DNA of 64,000 bases. Source: Pseudoips prasinana. Lineage: Eukaryota > Arthropoda > Insecta > Lepidoptera > Nolidae. Shown in pieces: positions 53,109 to 63,609 of the stretch. The stretch is from assembly GCA_951640165.1 (NCBI GenBank), contig OX621251.1:26188893-26252892 (forward strand). The letters are read 5' to 3'. How positions within the stretch are numbered: position 1 is the first letter of the stretch; each line of letters opens with the position of its first letter. Both the position numbers and the translations under genes were made by a program. Under the pieces are notes generated by a model, which worked only from the letters and a program-made list of their open reading frames with translations, did no database searches and was not told the origin of the DNA.

Positions 53109-53313
53109 ATGCGTGCAGTGTTGTTTTTATGTGTTTTTGTGTACACTTCAGTTGCACAAGATGTTAATGATATGGTGAATATGCCAAAATATGATCAGAG
53201 GTACGATTATCTGGACGTTGATGCCATTTTTACAAATAAAAGACTAGTCAGGAATTATGTGGATTGTTTGATCAATGCCAGCAGATGCACACCTGAAGGA
53301 AAAGCTTTGAAAA
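53109..53313 (+). CDS. Chemosensory protein (OS-D/A10 family), exon 1
   Basis: Small secreted carrier of hydrophobic ligands in sensillar lymph or other tissues. The start at 53109 (MRAVLFLCVFVYTSVAQ) gives a typical 17-residue signal peptide; an upstream in-frame AUG-type start at 53067 would put a non-signal leader in front and is less likely. The mature part has YDQRYDYLDVDAIFTNKRLV, NYVDCLINASRC (C-x6-C, the first half of the C-x6-C-x18-C-x2-C pattern) and TPEGKALK. The exon ends one base after the Lys codon at a GTAAGTA donor (53314), the intron site conserved in insect CSP genes. The second exon, with the other two cysteines, was not found downstream in the window. Confidence 0.93.
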
Positions 53314-53668
53314 GTAAGTAAACAGTAAAGCACCAATAAAAAATTTGCATATACGTGTAATACTTAATTAATCCAAAACATAGGTAATACAATAAATTAA
53401 ATTATTCATCAAAAATTATGCAACTCAAAACGAAGGCCATCAAATTCAGTTGTTAAGTCGGAATTATACATTTTATTACAAGGTTTATTCGCAGTTTTAA
53501 TGGTTGGTGAACATTACCGCTTTGATTATTAAAACATATATAACCAGTTCTGTGCGTTTAATTAGCATTAAATAATCGAGTAATTATCTATTACGTGACG
53601 TTTATCAATGGCACCAATTATAATCTTCACGATGCTACGGCGATTGGGAGCCTGAGCGTCATTCGTTA

Positions 53669-54440
53669 TCTATATATGTATAAAAGCAGAAAATACTGAC
53701 TATACTGATCGATCAACGCACTGCTAAAACCGCTGGGTCTAGAACCATAAAAGTTTGCGCAAATATCCCATAACCCTTTACAAGGCAGTAGGTATATTTC
53801 TAATTTATTGGTTTTGGACTTTATTATAGGCTAATAGAGTTCAAAATGTGGTGATAACTATATCTCCACTGCCCGGGAAAGGACAAAGTGAATATACACT
53901 AAGGATTTTTGGATTTTTTTTTTTAAATTCAACGCCTATGGGGGTGAAAAGGGGTTACAAACGTGTTTTCTTGGTTTGATCAACTTCAAACTTGGAATTT
54001 ATACTCTTTGAAAGATTTAATTAAACACATGTTTCTTTGCATTTTAATAATCAACCCGTAAGATGATAAAAGGGGGTTGCAAAATATTTTTCATCGGATA
54101 TATTTAGAAATCTGAATTAAAACTTCTTAATGCAATCGATTATTAACATTGAATTTTGATATGTTTGATTACTAAGTTTCACCCCGTAAGGGGTTAAGGT
54201 AGGGGTTGAAAGTTTGTAAGAAACTTGATCATATGTAAAAATTAAACGAAATAGATAGATAAACTATTTATTGTACACCAAAGAAATAACAATATAAAAA
54301 ATTTAAAGCATTTCAATTTATACCTTAAAAGTATACAATGGGCATGGGGAAGTATTTTTACGTTTCGGAAGTTCTACCCTAGTTACTCTGTGTTAGCTAT
54401 GAGAAGAATGGGTTCGTTTTAAGTCGCGGGCAGAAGCTAG
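53669..54440 (+). mobile_element. Helitron-B-like element in the CSP intron
   Basis: TCTATATATGTATAAAAGCA start after A; CGCTGGGTCTAGAACCATAA; remnants of the B repeat cassette (CCTATGGGGGTGAAAAGGGG, CCGTAAGGGGTTAAGG); ends AGTCGCGGGCAGAAGCTAG before T. A LINE tail (GATAGATAAACTATTTATTG) seems inserted near 54250. Confidence 0.65.
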
Positions 54441-55084
54441 TACCCTATATTTTAGAATATAGACTAGGTGCTGTTTTTAAAATTAAATAAATTTCTTTAG
54501 ACAACTGTATGGAATAAGTTGACCTAGTTTCACATGAGTTAGTGTGAAATTTGAACATATTTTTGTTCTGACGAAAATAAGCTAAGACTTTAACTATTTG
54601 ACCTATTATTTTACTGTTTTAGTCATGGCCACTTTAATCATACCCAGTAAATGCAGGACATTCTACAATTAAGACTCCTCTGGCCCTCCGCTGTGATATT
54701 GAACTGTACTTGACACACCATAACTCCAAACCAGCCTTTTTAGGCGCCAAATTTATGGGCATGTCCCCGCATGTGTTCTGAATGTTCTGAGCGAGATAAT
54801 ATTATGATTATTTTTTTCAACGACGTCGACTCATATATCGTGCTTATGCACAAAGCAACGAAAGCCAGTACTTTACCAGTATTTATAAAAATACTTATAA
54901 ATTAAACAATGATATGATTATTTAGGTACCATGTTTTAAACATAAAGAAATATTTAAACTGTTCGTAAAAGTATCAAGGTAAAAAGTTTCAAGTAAAAAG
55001 GAAAATTACATTTAAAATTACTAACTAATGTAAATATATAGATATAGTAATACGTATATATTCTAACTTATAATTTAAAATATA
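54441..55084. other. No recognised feature
   Basis: AT-rich intronic spacer. Confidence 0.3.
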
Positions 55085-55280
55085 TACCTAATGTAAGCAG
55101 AGCTTCTGCAATAGAAACCATATAACTAAATATACTACTAACTACATATACTACTTTTCTATTGTAAAAACATAATTATAACGATAATTATAGGAAAAAC
55201 AGATATGTTCATACATACAAATATCTGTCCTGGGTGGGAATGGAGCTCACGAGCTGCGGCGTGAAAGGCCAATCGGTCCG
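55085..55280 (-). repeat. SINE-2 copy, diverged
   Basis: AATGTAAGCAGAGCTTCTGC, ACTACTTTTCTATTGTAAAA, GTCCTGGGTGGGAATGGAGC, TCACGAGCTGCGGCGTGAAA; tail end missing. Confidence 0.7.
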
Positions 55281-56971
55281 TCAAATATATATGTTGATAT
55301 GCTTTTCTTTAAGATAAGAGGAAATAAATAGATCTTCAATATTTTATTATTTAGTTTTGGTAAGAGTGCGCCCGGTGACTTTAAAAAGTCAGACAGACTT
55401 AAATGGTCGAAACAGACTTATATAGGTATGTAGTTACTAGTTATTGAACCGGTTTTGCTTTTTTATTTTAAGTAAATGTTGATGTTGATTATTTTTAACG
55501 TGATATAATGAAACTGGTTGACTGTTAATACCATTAAATATCACACAATTAACATTGAACAATGAGTATGACCTTTGTTGAAACTATAAAATATCTTGAT
55601 TACCACTAAAATGCCGACTAATAATTATTGACCTCATAGGAATTTATTCCTCAATTTATAACTATTTAGATACTACTGATTAAGGTCGCACTTGGGCTAT
55701 ATCTAATAATCTATTTCTAATAATATACAGTTATTTTATAGTACTTTTTATTTTTTTTTGTGTGTGCAAGCAAGAGCTTTTTTTAATTATATATTAAACA
55801 AAATATCATTTATTACACGTAATAATTGAGATTGGTATACACAAAATTCTAGACTTTTATCGCAGGAACCAGGTAAACTTAGGACAAAAAAAAAACAAAA
55901 GTAAATTGAAATAGCAGACAACAAAACTATACTTGAAAATAAAATTAAACGAAATAAGAATGTATTTTGTAATAAATGTGTGTGCACTCGAAACTGGCGG
56001 ATGCACTGAACGTGCGAGCCATAGCTCCATAATAGGAGGAAAAAAAATTAATAAAATGTGTGTGCATGTTCTTGGGGTGGGTGTTTGTCTGTGGTAATGT
56101 ATCCGTGTGTGTGTGGGAGCAGGTGTGTGTGTTGTGTGATAAGATAATCAGCTAAATTATGATAGAGTATCCTCGTATGATAGAGTAATAAGACAATCCT
56201 TCACAATCTGTTTCATCCTGCTAGTACAGGATTTACCTAACCCCGAATACTGTCTATGTGAATAAAACTGTTTTTATTTATTTTATTTAACAAAGACAGA
56301 ATCGCACGCATTGTCATGAAATGTTATATTCAAATATGACGTTTACAGTAAACCTGAGACTATTTGTGTTTCACTGCTTCATCGGACAATTTTTTTTCTC
56401 TTTTGAATGTAATTTTACGGCTCTGTCTTCTTCGGCCTTATGAGCCTTCCGTAAAATATATTTTTATATCATTTATTTTCGTCAAGTCAATGTCAAGTAA
56501 AGACTGTCTTAGTCAAGTCTTAGTCCTTGTCTTGCCCCAGTAAAGCAGTGGAGATTTTACTAGAGACTCCTATGGAGTTTTAGATTCAACACAGAATATC
56601 GCAATTCACGGCAGTACCTATGGCACTTTCCTCCACTTGGGAACTTTGTCGAAGATGTTATGTATAAAAATCCACCATATTAACACTTAAAAACTCGAAT
56701 TTACACCAGTTTTTGAAAATGAAACTATGCCCCGATGCGTCTTTTTCCGCGTTGGCGCCAAAACCTCTCGGACAATATAAGCGAGCAAGGCGGCCAGCTC
56801 TTGTGAAAGTCTAAGTAGTGGCAACATTGGATCTTTTATGTGTATTGAATTTGAGTTAAATATTTAACTCTAATAGAAAAAAAATTGAGTACTTTGAACT
56901 GAGCTGTCTATGAATTGCTTATGTGATAGGTGCCGGTAAACTATTAGTGCTACTAGACATTTTTTTTTTTT
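55281..56971. other. No recognised gene
   Basis: 1.7 kb of AT-rich intronic sequence. Contains a short (TG)n at 56105-56135, a normal-composition patch at 56690-56830 (GAAACTATGCCCCGATGCGT, TTGGCGCCAAAACC) without a frame, and no repeat family recognised. Confidence 0.35.
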
Positions 56972-57080
56972 AAATTTATTTATATAAGTATGTATATCGT
57001 CGCCTGGTACCCATAGTACAAGCTTTGCTTAGTTCGGGGCTAGGATGATCTGTGTGACATTGTCCCTAGATATTATTATT
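56972..57080 (+). repeat. SINE-1 copy, 5'-truncated
   Basis: ATTTATATAAGTATGTATAT, CGTCGCCTGGTACCCATAGT, GGCTAGGATGATCTGTGTGA, CATTGTCC, (ATT)n; no tRNA head. A Helitron 3' end is inserted in its (ATT)n tail. Confidence 0.85.
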
Positions 57081-57191
57081 ATTACTAGCTGTGCCCGCGA
57101 CTTCGTTCGCGTGGATGTCGGAACTTAACAATGTATTTTTTTGTGTATAATGCTGTGGGAGGATACCGATACAATTTTTTTTAAATTTAAT

Positions 57192-57887
57192 TTAGTGCTT
57201 CTTTATTTTACCTGTGGAACCATCTGGAGCGTACACAAAAACGTTATTGGGGTTGTTTACGCGTGAAAGAGCTACGTATAGTTGACCATGGGAAAAGCAT
57301 CCAATACTTAGGTCCACCCCCGCAACGGATAATGTCTGGCGCTGAGCTTTATTAATCGTCACGGCATAACAGGGACTGACTGGGAATTGCACTGGTTTGA
57401 AAGCGAAAGGAAAGTTTTTAGGAATTATAGGTATCCTTGGACTAAAAACAGTATCACCGGCGCCGCAACCTGTTAATATTTCAGCTTCGATAATGTTTTG
57501 CTGCAGATTTGTGACTTTGAGCCGAGTGCCGTTACAAAGTTTGGGAGGACATAAATTTCTGAGGAGAATTATTGGTACACCGATTTTTAAAACTATTTTG
57601 TGGGTTGGAAGTCCGGGTGTGCTGAGGGAATCCAAAAATTCTACCAGGTAGTGCGTGGCGTCATCTTCTTCCATAACTGTATTTATTGAGCTATATTCTT
57701 TACTATTCCCGGACGCATGAGTCAATATTTTGAAACTAATTGCCGCAGCTTGGTCATTGCGTGGAGTCAAAATAGCTCGCTGACATAGCCAAGAACCAGC
57801 TTGATTTCCCATGTTTGTGGTATCTCCGTACATAGAAGAAATTAGCTCCTGCTGTGATGTAACGTAAGAGCAGAGATTACCAATCAA
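57192..57887 (-). pseudogene. Helitron helicase C-terminal domain
   Basis: 231-codon frame. LEEDDATHYLVEFLDSL-like middle reads EEDDATHYLVEFLDSLSTPG; then VGVPIILLRNL-type PIILLRNLCPPKLCNGTRLK (PIF1 family), FAFKPVQFPVSPCYAVTINKAQRQT (motif V with AVTINKAQ) and GQLYVALSRVNNPNNVFVYA (motif VI with ALSR). The Walker A/B half and the Rep nuclease are missing from the frame. Rolling-circle replication in the nucleus would need both; this copy has only the end of the helicase. Confidence 0.85.
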
Positions 57888-57991
57888 AATAACTTATGGT
57901 ATGTGCCATCGCCGACTTTTTACAAAAAATTGCCATACTCCTGTGCATTTTCGCAGCCTCTGACTGATCGGGTTCCCTCCTATACTTATAA

Positions 57992-58384
57992 CTATCTCTT
58001 GGATAGCCAATAAGGACCTGTTGTGACAAATTTCACGTACCCTGTCAGGAATTTCTCTCCATCAGTATTTAGTTGTACATGTCTCATAAAATCTTCAGCA
58101 AACTTGTCATGGTACTTTTGCCATAACTGGTTAGCACCCGATAACGCACAAAAGGTCAATAAGATGGCAAACAAATGTCGCAAGCGATGTGGACTATCGC
58201 TAACGCATGCTGCCGCTAGGGCGTCATCCCAATGCTGACCTCCATCTAATAAATGGCGTGCTCGGCAAGCGGCCTGGTATGTGGGATGTTCAATATCATC
58301 AACTTTACGGAGCTCAGCAAAAGACGTAGGTCCTCGCACTACATGGACCAGACTGTGGGATGAACTCACATGTGAGCACGCCAC
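57992..58384 (-). pseudogene. Helitron protein, region between Rep and helicase
   Basis: SLVHVVRGPTSFAELRKVDD, HPTYQAACRARHLLDGGQHW, DALAAACVSDSPHRLRHLFA and LLTFCALSGANQLWQKYHDK match the RGPxSFxELRTV...LRxLF linker that follows the Rep domain in Helitron RepHel proteins. About 100 bp and at least one frame change separate it from the helicase frame downstream, so the Walker A region was deleted between them. Confidence 0.8.
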
Positions 58385-58675
58385 GTGACCTGCCCGCCTT
58401 CCTTAAGTCAATTCCAGCTAACTTTGTTGGACTTTGCGATTTGTTGATGGTTATCGCGACACACACTTTTATAGGGAACTACAGTATTTTAAACTGAAAA
58501 GGGAGATCATTTGGCACTAACGGAATACGTGAGACGAACACTGTTTCTCCCTGGGCGGATCCAGGCATAATAGTAGCCTCTATAAACACGATGCAAAGTT
58601 TTCACTTGAAGCCTAGTGCCGTTGCAAAGTTTAGGTGGCTTCAAATTCCTCAGAACCATTATAGGTCTACCCACA
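58385..58675 (-). pseudogene. Second Helitron helicase C-terminal fragment
   Basis: VGRPIMVLRNLKPPKLCNGT, then in a shifted frame PGSAQGETVFVSRIPLVPND, LPFQFKIL, stop, then VCVAITINKSQSPTKLAGID. This is the same helicase segment as in 57192-57887 but from a different, diverged copy, placed upstream of the linker. The order C-term, linker, C-term cannot come from one intact gene. Confidence 0.8.
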
Positions 58676-59106
58676 CGCAACATACATCCCCTATTATACG
58701 CCCTTAGAGGTGGAAATTCTTAAAATCCTGAAATACTTATTTTTATTTTTAACGGAAAGGCCAAATACCAATTTTCATGCTTTTCACTTAAAAAATTACA
58801 CACTTTCATATTACATCCCCTATTTTACGCCCTTGGGGTGGGATTTTCAGAAATTCTTAAATATTTATTTTTATTTTTAGCTGAACTACTAAATATAAGT
58901 TTCAATGCCTTTAACTTCAAAAATGACGGATTTTCATACAATCTTTCATTCTCTATTTTACCCCCTTAGGGTTAGTATTTCCAAAAACTCTTCCTTAGTG
59001 AATGCATACGTCATAAAAAGTAACTACCGGCAAAATTTCAAGTCTCTAACCCCAGCCGTTCAGGCTGTGCGTCAGTTTCCTCTTTTACATAGGTAGGTAT
59101 ATAGAT

Positions 59107-60886
59107 TTGTGCTGAGAAAATTATGAGAGAAAGGGTTTATTTACTACATTCATAATACATTCAATCGGACAGGTTCAATAAAATTTGAATCGTCTGTACA
59201 TTCCCGTTACAAACGAATCGACAGCACAAACTTTCGATCGACTGATATTATAATTTAAAATTAAATTATAACAAATCCAACCTTGTACATAATTCAATTT
59301 GCCCAAAGAAAACAGAATATTTTAATAACCAATTTTGGACAACGACATACTTCTAGCCAACCAAGACCTTATTTCGAAACAATTCGGAACATTCAAAACC
59401 CTACGTAACTCATGCAATCAGCAAACACGGGCAAATCTTAACACCGCGAGTCAAAAGAAATGCACAACGACATCTATCAAAATAAAAATCAACTATCAAC
59501 GTAGTTCATTCAGTAAAGAGATGTCATAATATGCACAATGACATCTATCGGACAGTTAGGTAGTTCAACTATAAACATTAGTTCATCTTGACGAAATGTG
59601 TGTTATTTTTCTTCATGATTACTTTAAAATCTAATATCTTTTGATAGACTGAACCGATTGCAATAAAATAAAAACTAAATGTTACCTCAAGTTACGCTCA
59701 ATCGTTGTGTATAAAAGTTATTTACATTGCTTTCGTATATTTTACGTGATACCCGAACATATAAACAGACAAACAGACACACAGACAAACAGACAAAAAT
59801 TCTAAAAATGCTGTAAATGGGTTCTATTGGTTGTTCTTTAATACCCTGGCTATTCTTTTTGGATTTTCTTTTGATGTACAAAAAATATTTTTCTACAGAT
59901 TTATTATATGTATAGATTAAGACCTTTTAAAAATAATGTTATCACCGCCGTGTACTTAACTTATTTAATTGACAATTAGTTAAGAACAAGTTGGTGTATT
60001 AAGTCTGATTCTTTTTCATCATTGACTGGCCTCGTATAACTTAAATATACCGAAATAAAAACATCAGTCGTAATATCTAAGCGGGATAATGACTAGGTAT
60101 ATGGACTTAATTGTGAGATGTCTACGCGGTATCGAAGGAAAACAATGTATTTATTTATACAAAAAGATCTACCATATGAATTTAAATAATGAATTCTACG
60201 AATATGCATAAATACTATGAATCTATCGTTGAAACTGCCAAGTTAAAATTGCCAATTACCAAGTGTGTTAGTTATAAAATAAAATAAAAAATATTTAAGT
60301 AAAAAAACGAGTGTGCTTTAGACCAGACGAATAAGGTAAAACTTAGATATAAGGTAACTGATTATGACAGAAAGAGTTACAGAAAATGTGTGCTCACACC
60401 TCCCCCTCTTTCCCCTACAGTAATATACGAAACGTAACTATCTCTCTTTCTATCTTCACTAACTTATATCTCCCTCTCAACTGCCGTTCTCACACTTTTC
60501 GTAACGTTCTCGTCACGCATTCTTCAGTTTACTCCCCAATTCAAGCGTACGTACTCCAATAACAAAATATTTATGTAGCAAGGGAGCAAGCATAGCTGAA
60601 ATACATCCGTATGGACATTACCTACATTATTTAATTGACATGTGAGATACAGGCTTATATTTTGAGATGAATAACAGATCAAGCCGAATTTAAGATATGA
60701 GACTTAAGACACTGAAACCTCTCATCCATATCCACGTAGATAACCCTGAGGTTAGAACCCTAAAGAGTAGTAGTCGTAACCGTCTCATGCCTCTATTGTC
60801 TGGTGAAGCAGTTAAAGCCTTCTTAACTGTGAATGTCATCGTAAAAAAAAGATTATCTGTACTGAGACGTGAGGATCTGATTGTTA
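59107..60886. other. AT-rich spacer with one Helitron 5' remnant
   Basis: 59687-59916 (-) is a Helitron-A-like piece: start at 59916 (TATAGA/T), with GACAAACAGACAAAAATTCT reversed near 59780, no recognisable 3' end. Remaining sequence unrecognised; 60400-60480 is a pyrimidine-rich tract (CTCCCCCTCTTTCCCCTACA). Confidence 0.45.
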
Positions 60887-61101
60887 GACACCGTAGCCTA
60901 GTTGGTAGTGCTCCTGCCTACGAAGCTGGTAGTCCTGGGTTCGAATCCCGGTAAGTGCAAATATTTGTGTGATGAGCACGAATATTTGTTTCTAAGTCAT
61001 GGATGTTTTCTATGTATATAAGTATTTATCTATCTATATAAGTATGTATATCGTCGCCCGTTACCCATAGTACAAGCTTTGCTTAGTTTGGGGCTAGGAT
61101 T
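60887..61101 (+). repeat. SINE-1 copy, 3'-truncated
   Basis: ACACCGTAGCCTAGTTGGTA, GGTTCGAATCC, GATGAGCACGAATATTTG, CAAGCTTTGCTTAGTTTGGG; stops at GGCTAGGAT, with the GTGTGACATTG block lost. Confidence 0.85.
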
Positions 61102-61124
61102 ATTATAGGTCCCCAAGACAGCTG

Positions 61125-61235
61125 AAGCACTAGTGGCGAAGTGGTTAAGGTGGGTGCCGTTGTGTTGCGGTTTTTAGTCGCGCACAGTACAAATATTTGT
61201 GTGACACATAAATTGTTGCTCGGAGTCAGGAAATC
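61125..61235 (+). repeat. Other tRNA-like SINE head
   Basis: GTGGCGAAGTGGTTAAGGTG resembles an A box, followed by ACAAATATTTGTGTGACACA and TGTTGCTCGGAGTCAGG. A clear B box is not visible, so only tentatively a SINE. Confidence 0.4.
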
Positions 61236-61561
61236 CTTAAACAAACTAGTTCATAGCTTGTTAATTGAACCTCTGAATACGTTAAACAAGATTATTATTT
61301 CAACTTTCAAGTATAAAAATATTTACTCTACTTTATCTTAAATAACTATAAAAGTTGACCTTTCCCTATTTGTTTGTTATAGAGAAACTGACGTAATTTA
61401 CAATCACCTACGTAGTAATTAAAAAAATGTTTACAATAACAGTTCCTATAAGTTGTTATTGCTGCCTGTTTCCTGAAATATAGAGAAGTGTTTACCTATA
61501 TATAACTGCTATGCAAAAAGCAGTACAGTTTAAGAGATAAAGATATTTTTTTTCACAAGTG

Positions 61562-61815
61562 CGTACACAAGGATACATATCAAGATATATATTTCCAGTA
61601 TAAGCTGACCTCTCATTGTATGGAAATCCTATACAACGCGAGATCAGCATATACTGGGAATGTATTTTATTATTTATTTGACAAGTGCGTACACAAGGCT
61701 ACACATCAAGCTATATATTTCCAGTATAACCTGACCTCTCATTGTATGGAAATCCTATACAACGCGAGATCAGCATATACTGGAAATGTATAGGTTGATA
61801 TGTAGCCGTGTGTAC
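61562..61815. mobile_element. MITE-3, one partial and one full copy in tandem
   Basis: Partial 61562-61664 and full 61688-61815. Both have GTACACAAGGNTACAYATCA, ATATATTTCCAGTATAA, CTCATTGTATGGAAATCCTA and GCGAGATCAGCATATACTGG. The full copy closes with GATATGTAGCCGTGTGTAC. Same family as 30561-30731 but without the twin CTTT hairpins. Confidence 0.75.
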
Positions 61816-61975
61816 ATGGTGCATGTTATTGAATAAAAATAAAAGTCCAGCCATACCTAACCTGCTGACATGCAAAAACCTAATATACAATAAATTGCTA
61901 TAAATATAAGTTGCTTTAAACTATAAAGAGAAGTAAAAGCAGTACATGTAGTTAAAACTAATACATACGTTGAAA

Positions 61976-62160
61976 ATCTCGTTGGTCTAGCGGTTCAGAT
62001 AATGAAGTCTTGAGTTCAAATCCCGGGTCAGACTAAAAGTGATTATAGGATTTTTATGTTACACAAACTCAGTATCAACCCGAAGTCTGGGAACACTGAG
62101 ACATTCCCATTCCTCGAGTTTCTAGTCGTCCCAGAATAATATTGCACCTGCATTTGAGCA
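61976..62160 (+). repeat. SINE-4 copy, plus orientation
   Basis: GTTGGTCTAGCGGTTCAGAT (A box), GAGTTCAAATCCCGG (B box), TCAGACTAAAAGTGATTATA, CAACCCGAAGTCTGGGAACA, TGCATTTGAGCACACACTTG. Inverse order to 10780-11095. Confidence 0.7.
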
Positions 62161-62239
62161 CACACTTGTGCTAGTTCGCTTAGGAGGCTTTCACTGCTTC
62201 ACCGGACTATAGAGGCGAGCAGAGGGCTCGAGCCGTCTA

Positions 62240-62470
62240 GAAATTAAGTAACCCGCGCCAGAGGGCACCCCCTGTGGGGTTCGAACCTCGACACTGGGCG
62301 ATTACTGGCGGGGAGAGGGCAGAGATCATCATTTTAGGGAGTTTTGTGCAACTTTCGCTCTACGTTAATGACATGACGCGGCCCCCCGTCCGCGTTGAGG
62401 GGGGCTTTTTATCGATACGATATGCAAACTAAGGGTCATGGAGGGCGTTGGTGGTCGCGACGCGTTCGCG
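62240..62470 (+). repeat. Dispersed repeat (CCCGCGCCAG family), best copy
   Basis: AGTAACCCGCGCCAGAGGGC, GGGGTTCGAACCTCGACAC, GGCGATTACTGGCGGGGAGA, CAACTTTCGCTCTACGTTAA, CCGTCCGCGTTGAGGGGGGC, ATGCAAACTAAGGGTCATGG. Relative of 1060-1255. GC-rich, non-coding. Confidence 0.55.
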
Positions 62471-62827
62471 GTCGTACTCTCGTCCGACGAGTTTATAAAT
62501 TCGATCAGATATAATTAATTATGTACGTCGTTTTTTGGTATTACGACGTCACCTTAAGATGACTCGAGTAAGCCCAGACTCAACGGGTACACGAGAAGCC
62601 TATGAAGAGTGTCACTAATTACCCCCTGGCTTCCTCATCAGGTCAGTTTCATGGTATCCTTTATTATCCAATACAGGACACAGTATAGTACATACACGTA
62701 CAAGGTTAAAATGCAAGACGATATTCGAAGTAGGTGAAATCGACCACTACAATTAAACTACATTGTATAAATAATAAGTAATGTAATGAAAATGATGATA
62801 AATTTGCTTGTATGACCGCAATTCTGG

Positions 62828-63090
62828 GGCTCTACCGGCTAAGTCGCCGAACATCGATTTCTTAAATGGATTTCTTAAATAATTATTAAAAATTATTTAA
62901 GAAATCCATTTAAAAAATAACTTAATCAATCGTCAAAACGGTCTCCATGGCCACATGTCACGTCATAAATGGTCCGGAATCGATTGTCAACGTTAAAGCC
63001 GATTTAACGATTGATTAAGTCATTTTTAACTTTTATTTATTTGAACGCTATTTAAGAAATCGATGTTCGGTGACTTAGCCGGTAGAGTTC
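62828..63090. mobile_element. MITE-2 (copy 2) with rearranged left arm
   Basis: GGCTCTACCGGCTAAGTCGC start; GTCACGTCATAAATGGTCCG core; ends GGCTCTACC-like, read from the right as GAACTCTACCGGCTAAGTCA. The left arm contains a private palindrome (GGATTTCTTAAATAATTATT / AAAATTATTTAAGAAATCC) absent from copy 1. Confidence 0.8.
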
Positions 63091-63134
63091 CTTTATTGAA
63101 TACTAATAAACTTGGAATCGGCATCGTTGTTATC

Positions 63135-63235
63135 ATCTCCAATCCATCTTCCAAACGTGGCGATTATAGGATAACCTCCCATTCTTAGGGAGAGCAAGTT
63201 CAGCAGTAGACGTATTTCGGCTCACATGATGGGAC
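63135..63235 (+). mobile_element. RTE-like LINE 3' end, diverged
   Basis: CCATCTTCCAAACGTGGCGA, TTATAGGATAACCTCCCATT, TTCAGCAGTAGACGTATTTC, GGCTCACATGATGG. Related to 43120-43240. Confidence 0.55.
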
Positions 63236-63247
63236 TCATCCTGCTAA

Positions 63248-63424
63248 CCACACTAATATTATAAAGGCGAAAGTTTGTAAGTGTATATGTTTGTTACTTC
63301 TTCACGTCCAAACGGCTGAAGCGATTTTAATAAACTTCGGTATGGAGTTAGCTGATACCATGGATTAACACTTAGGCTATAATTTATAAAGTTTGACGTG
63401 AGTAAAACCGCGGGGCACAGCTAG
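63248..63424 (+). mobile_element. Helitron-C unit 1 of a tandem pair
   Basis: ACACTAATATTATAAAGGCG start (initial TC reads CC), GACGTGAG..CCGCGG hairpin remnant, GGGCACAGCTAG end at 63424. The next unit's TC is the very next base. Confidence 0.8.
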
Positions 63425-63609
63425 TCACACTAATCTCATAAAGGCGAAAGTTTGTGAGTGTGTGAGTGTGTATGTTTGTTACTTCTTCACGTCTAAACGG
63501 CTGGGGTGATTTTAATAAAATTTGGTATGGAGTTAGCTGATACCCTAGATTAATACATAGGCTATCATTTATAATGTTTAACGCGAGTCTAACCGCGGGG
63601 TACAGCTAG
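63425..63609 (+). mobile_element. Helitron-C unit 2 of a tandem pair
   Basis: TCACACTAATCTCATAAAGG start at 63425; ACGTCTAAACGGCTGGGGTG; ACGCGAG..CCGCGG; ends GGTACAGCTAG at 63609 before T. About 90 per cent similar to unit 1. Confidence 0.8.

Larger units (their letters stand above)
57085..59106 (-). mobile_element. Helitron-B, helicase-bearing and rearranged, about 2 kb
   Basis: 3' end at 57085: CTAGCTGTGCCCGCGACTTC-GTTCGCG (perfect GCGAACGAAGTCGC hairpin in reverse) in an (ATT)n site. 5' end TCTATATACCTACC at 59106. It carries Helitron helicase segments in abnormal order plus three units of the B repeat cassette (58690-58985), which ties the helicase to the non-autonomous copies at 6616 and 53669. 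Autonomous in origin but now broken. Confidence 0.8.

Noticed and set aside
5470..61101. Apparent tRNA genes with good A and B boxes
   Set aside because: All are followed by conserved non-tRNA bodies and (ATT)n tails and occur many times, so they are SINE heads. No cloverleaf with a proper acceptor stem was confirmed.
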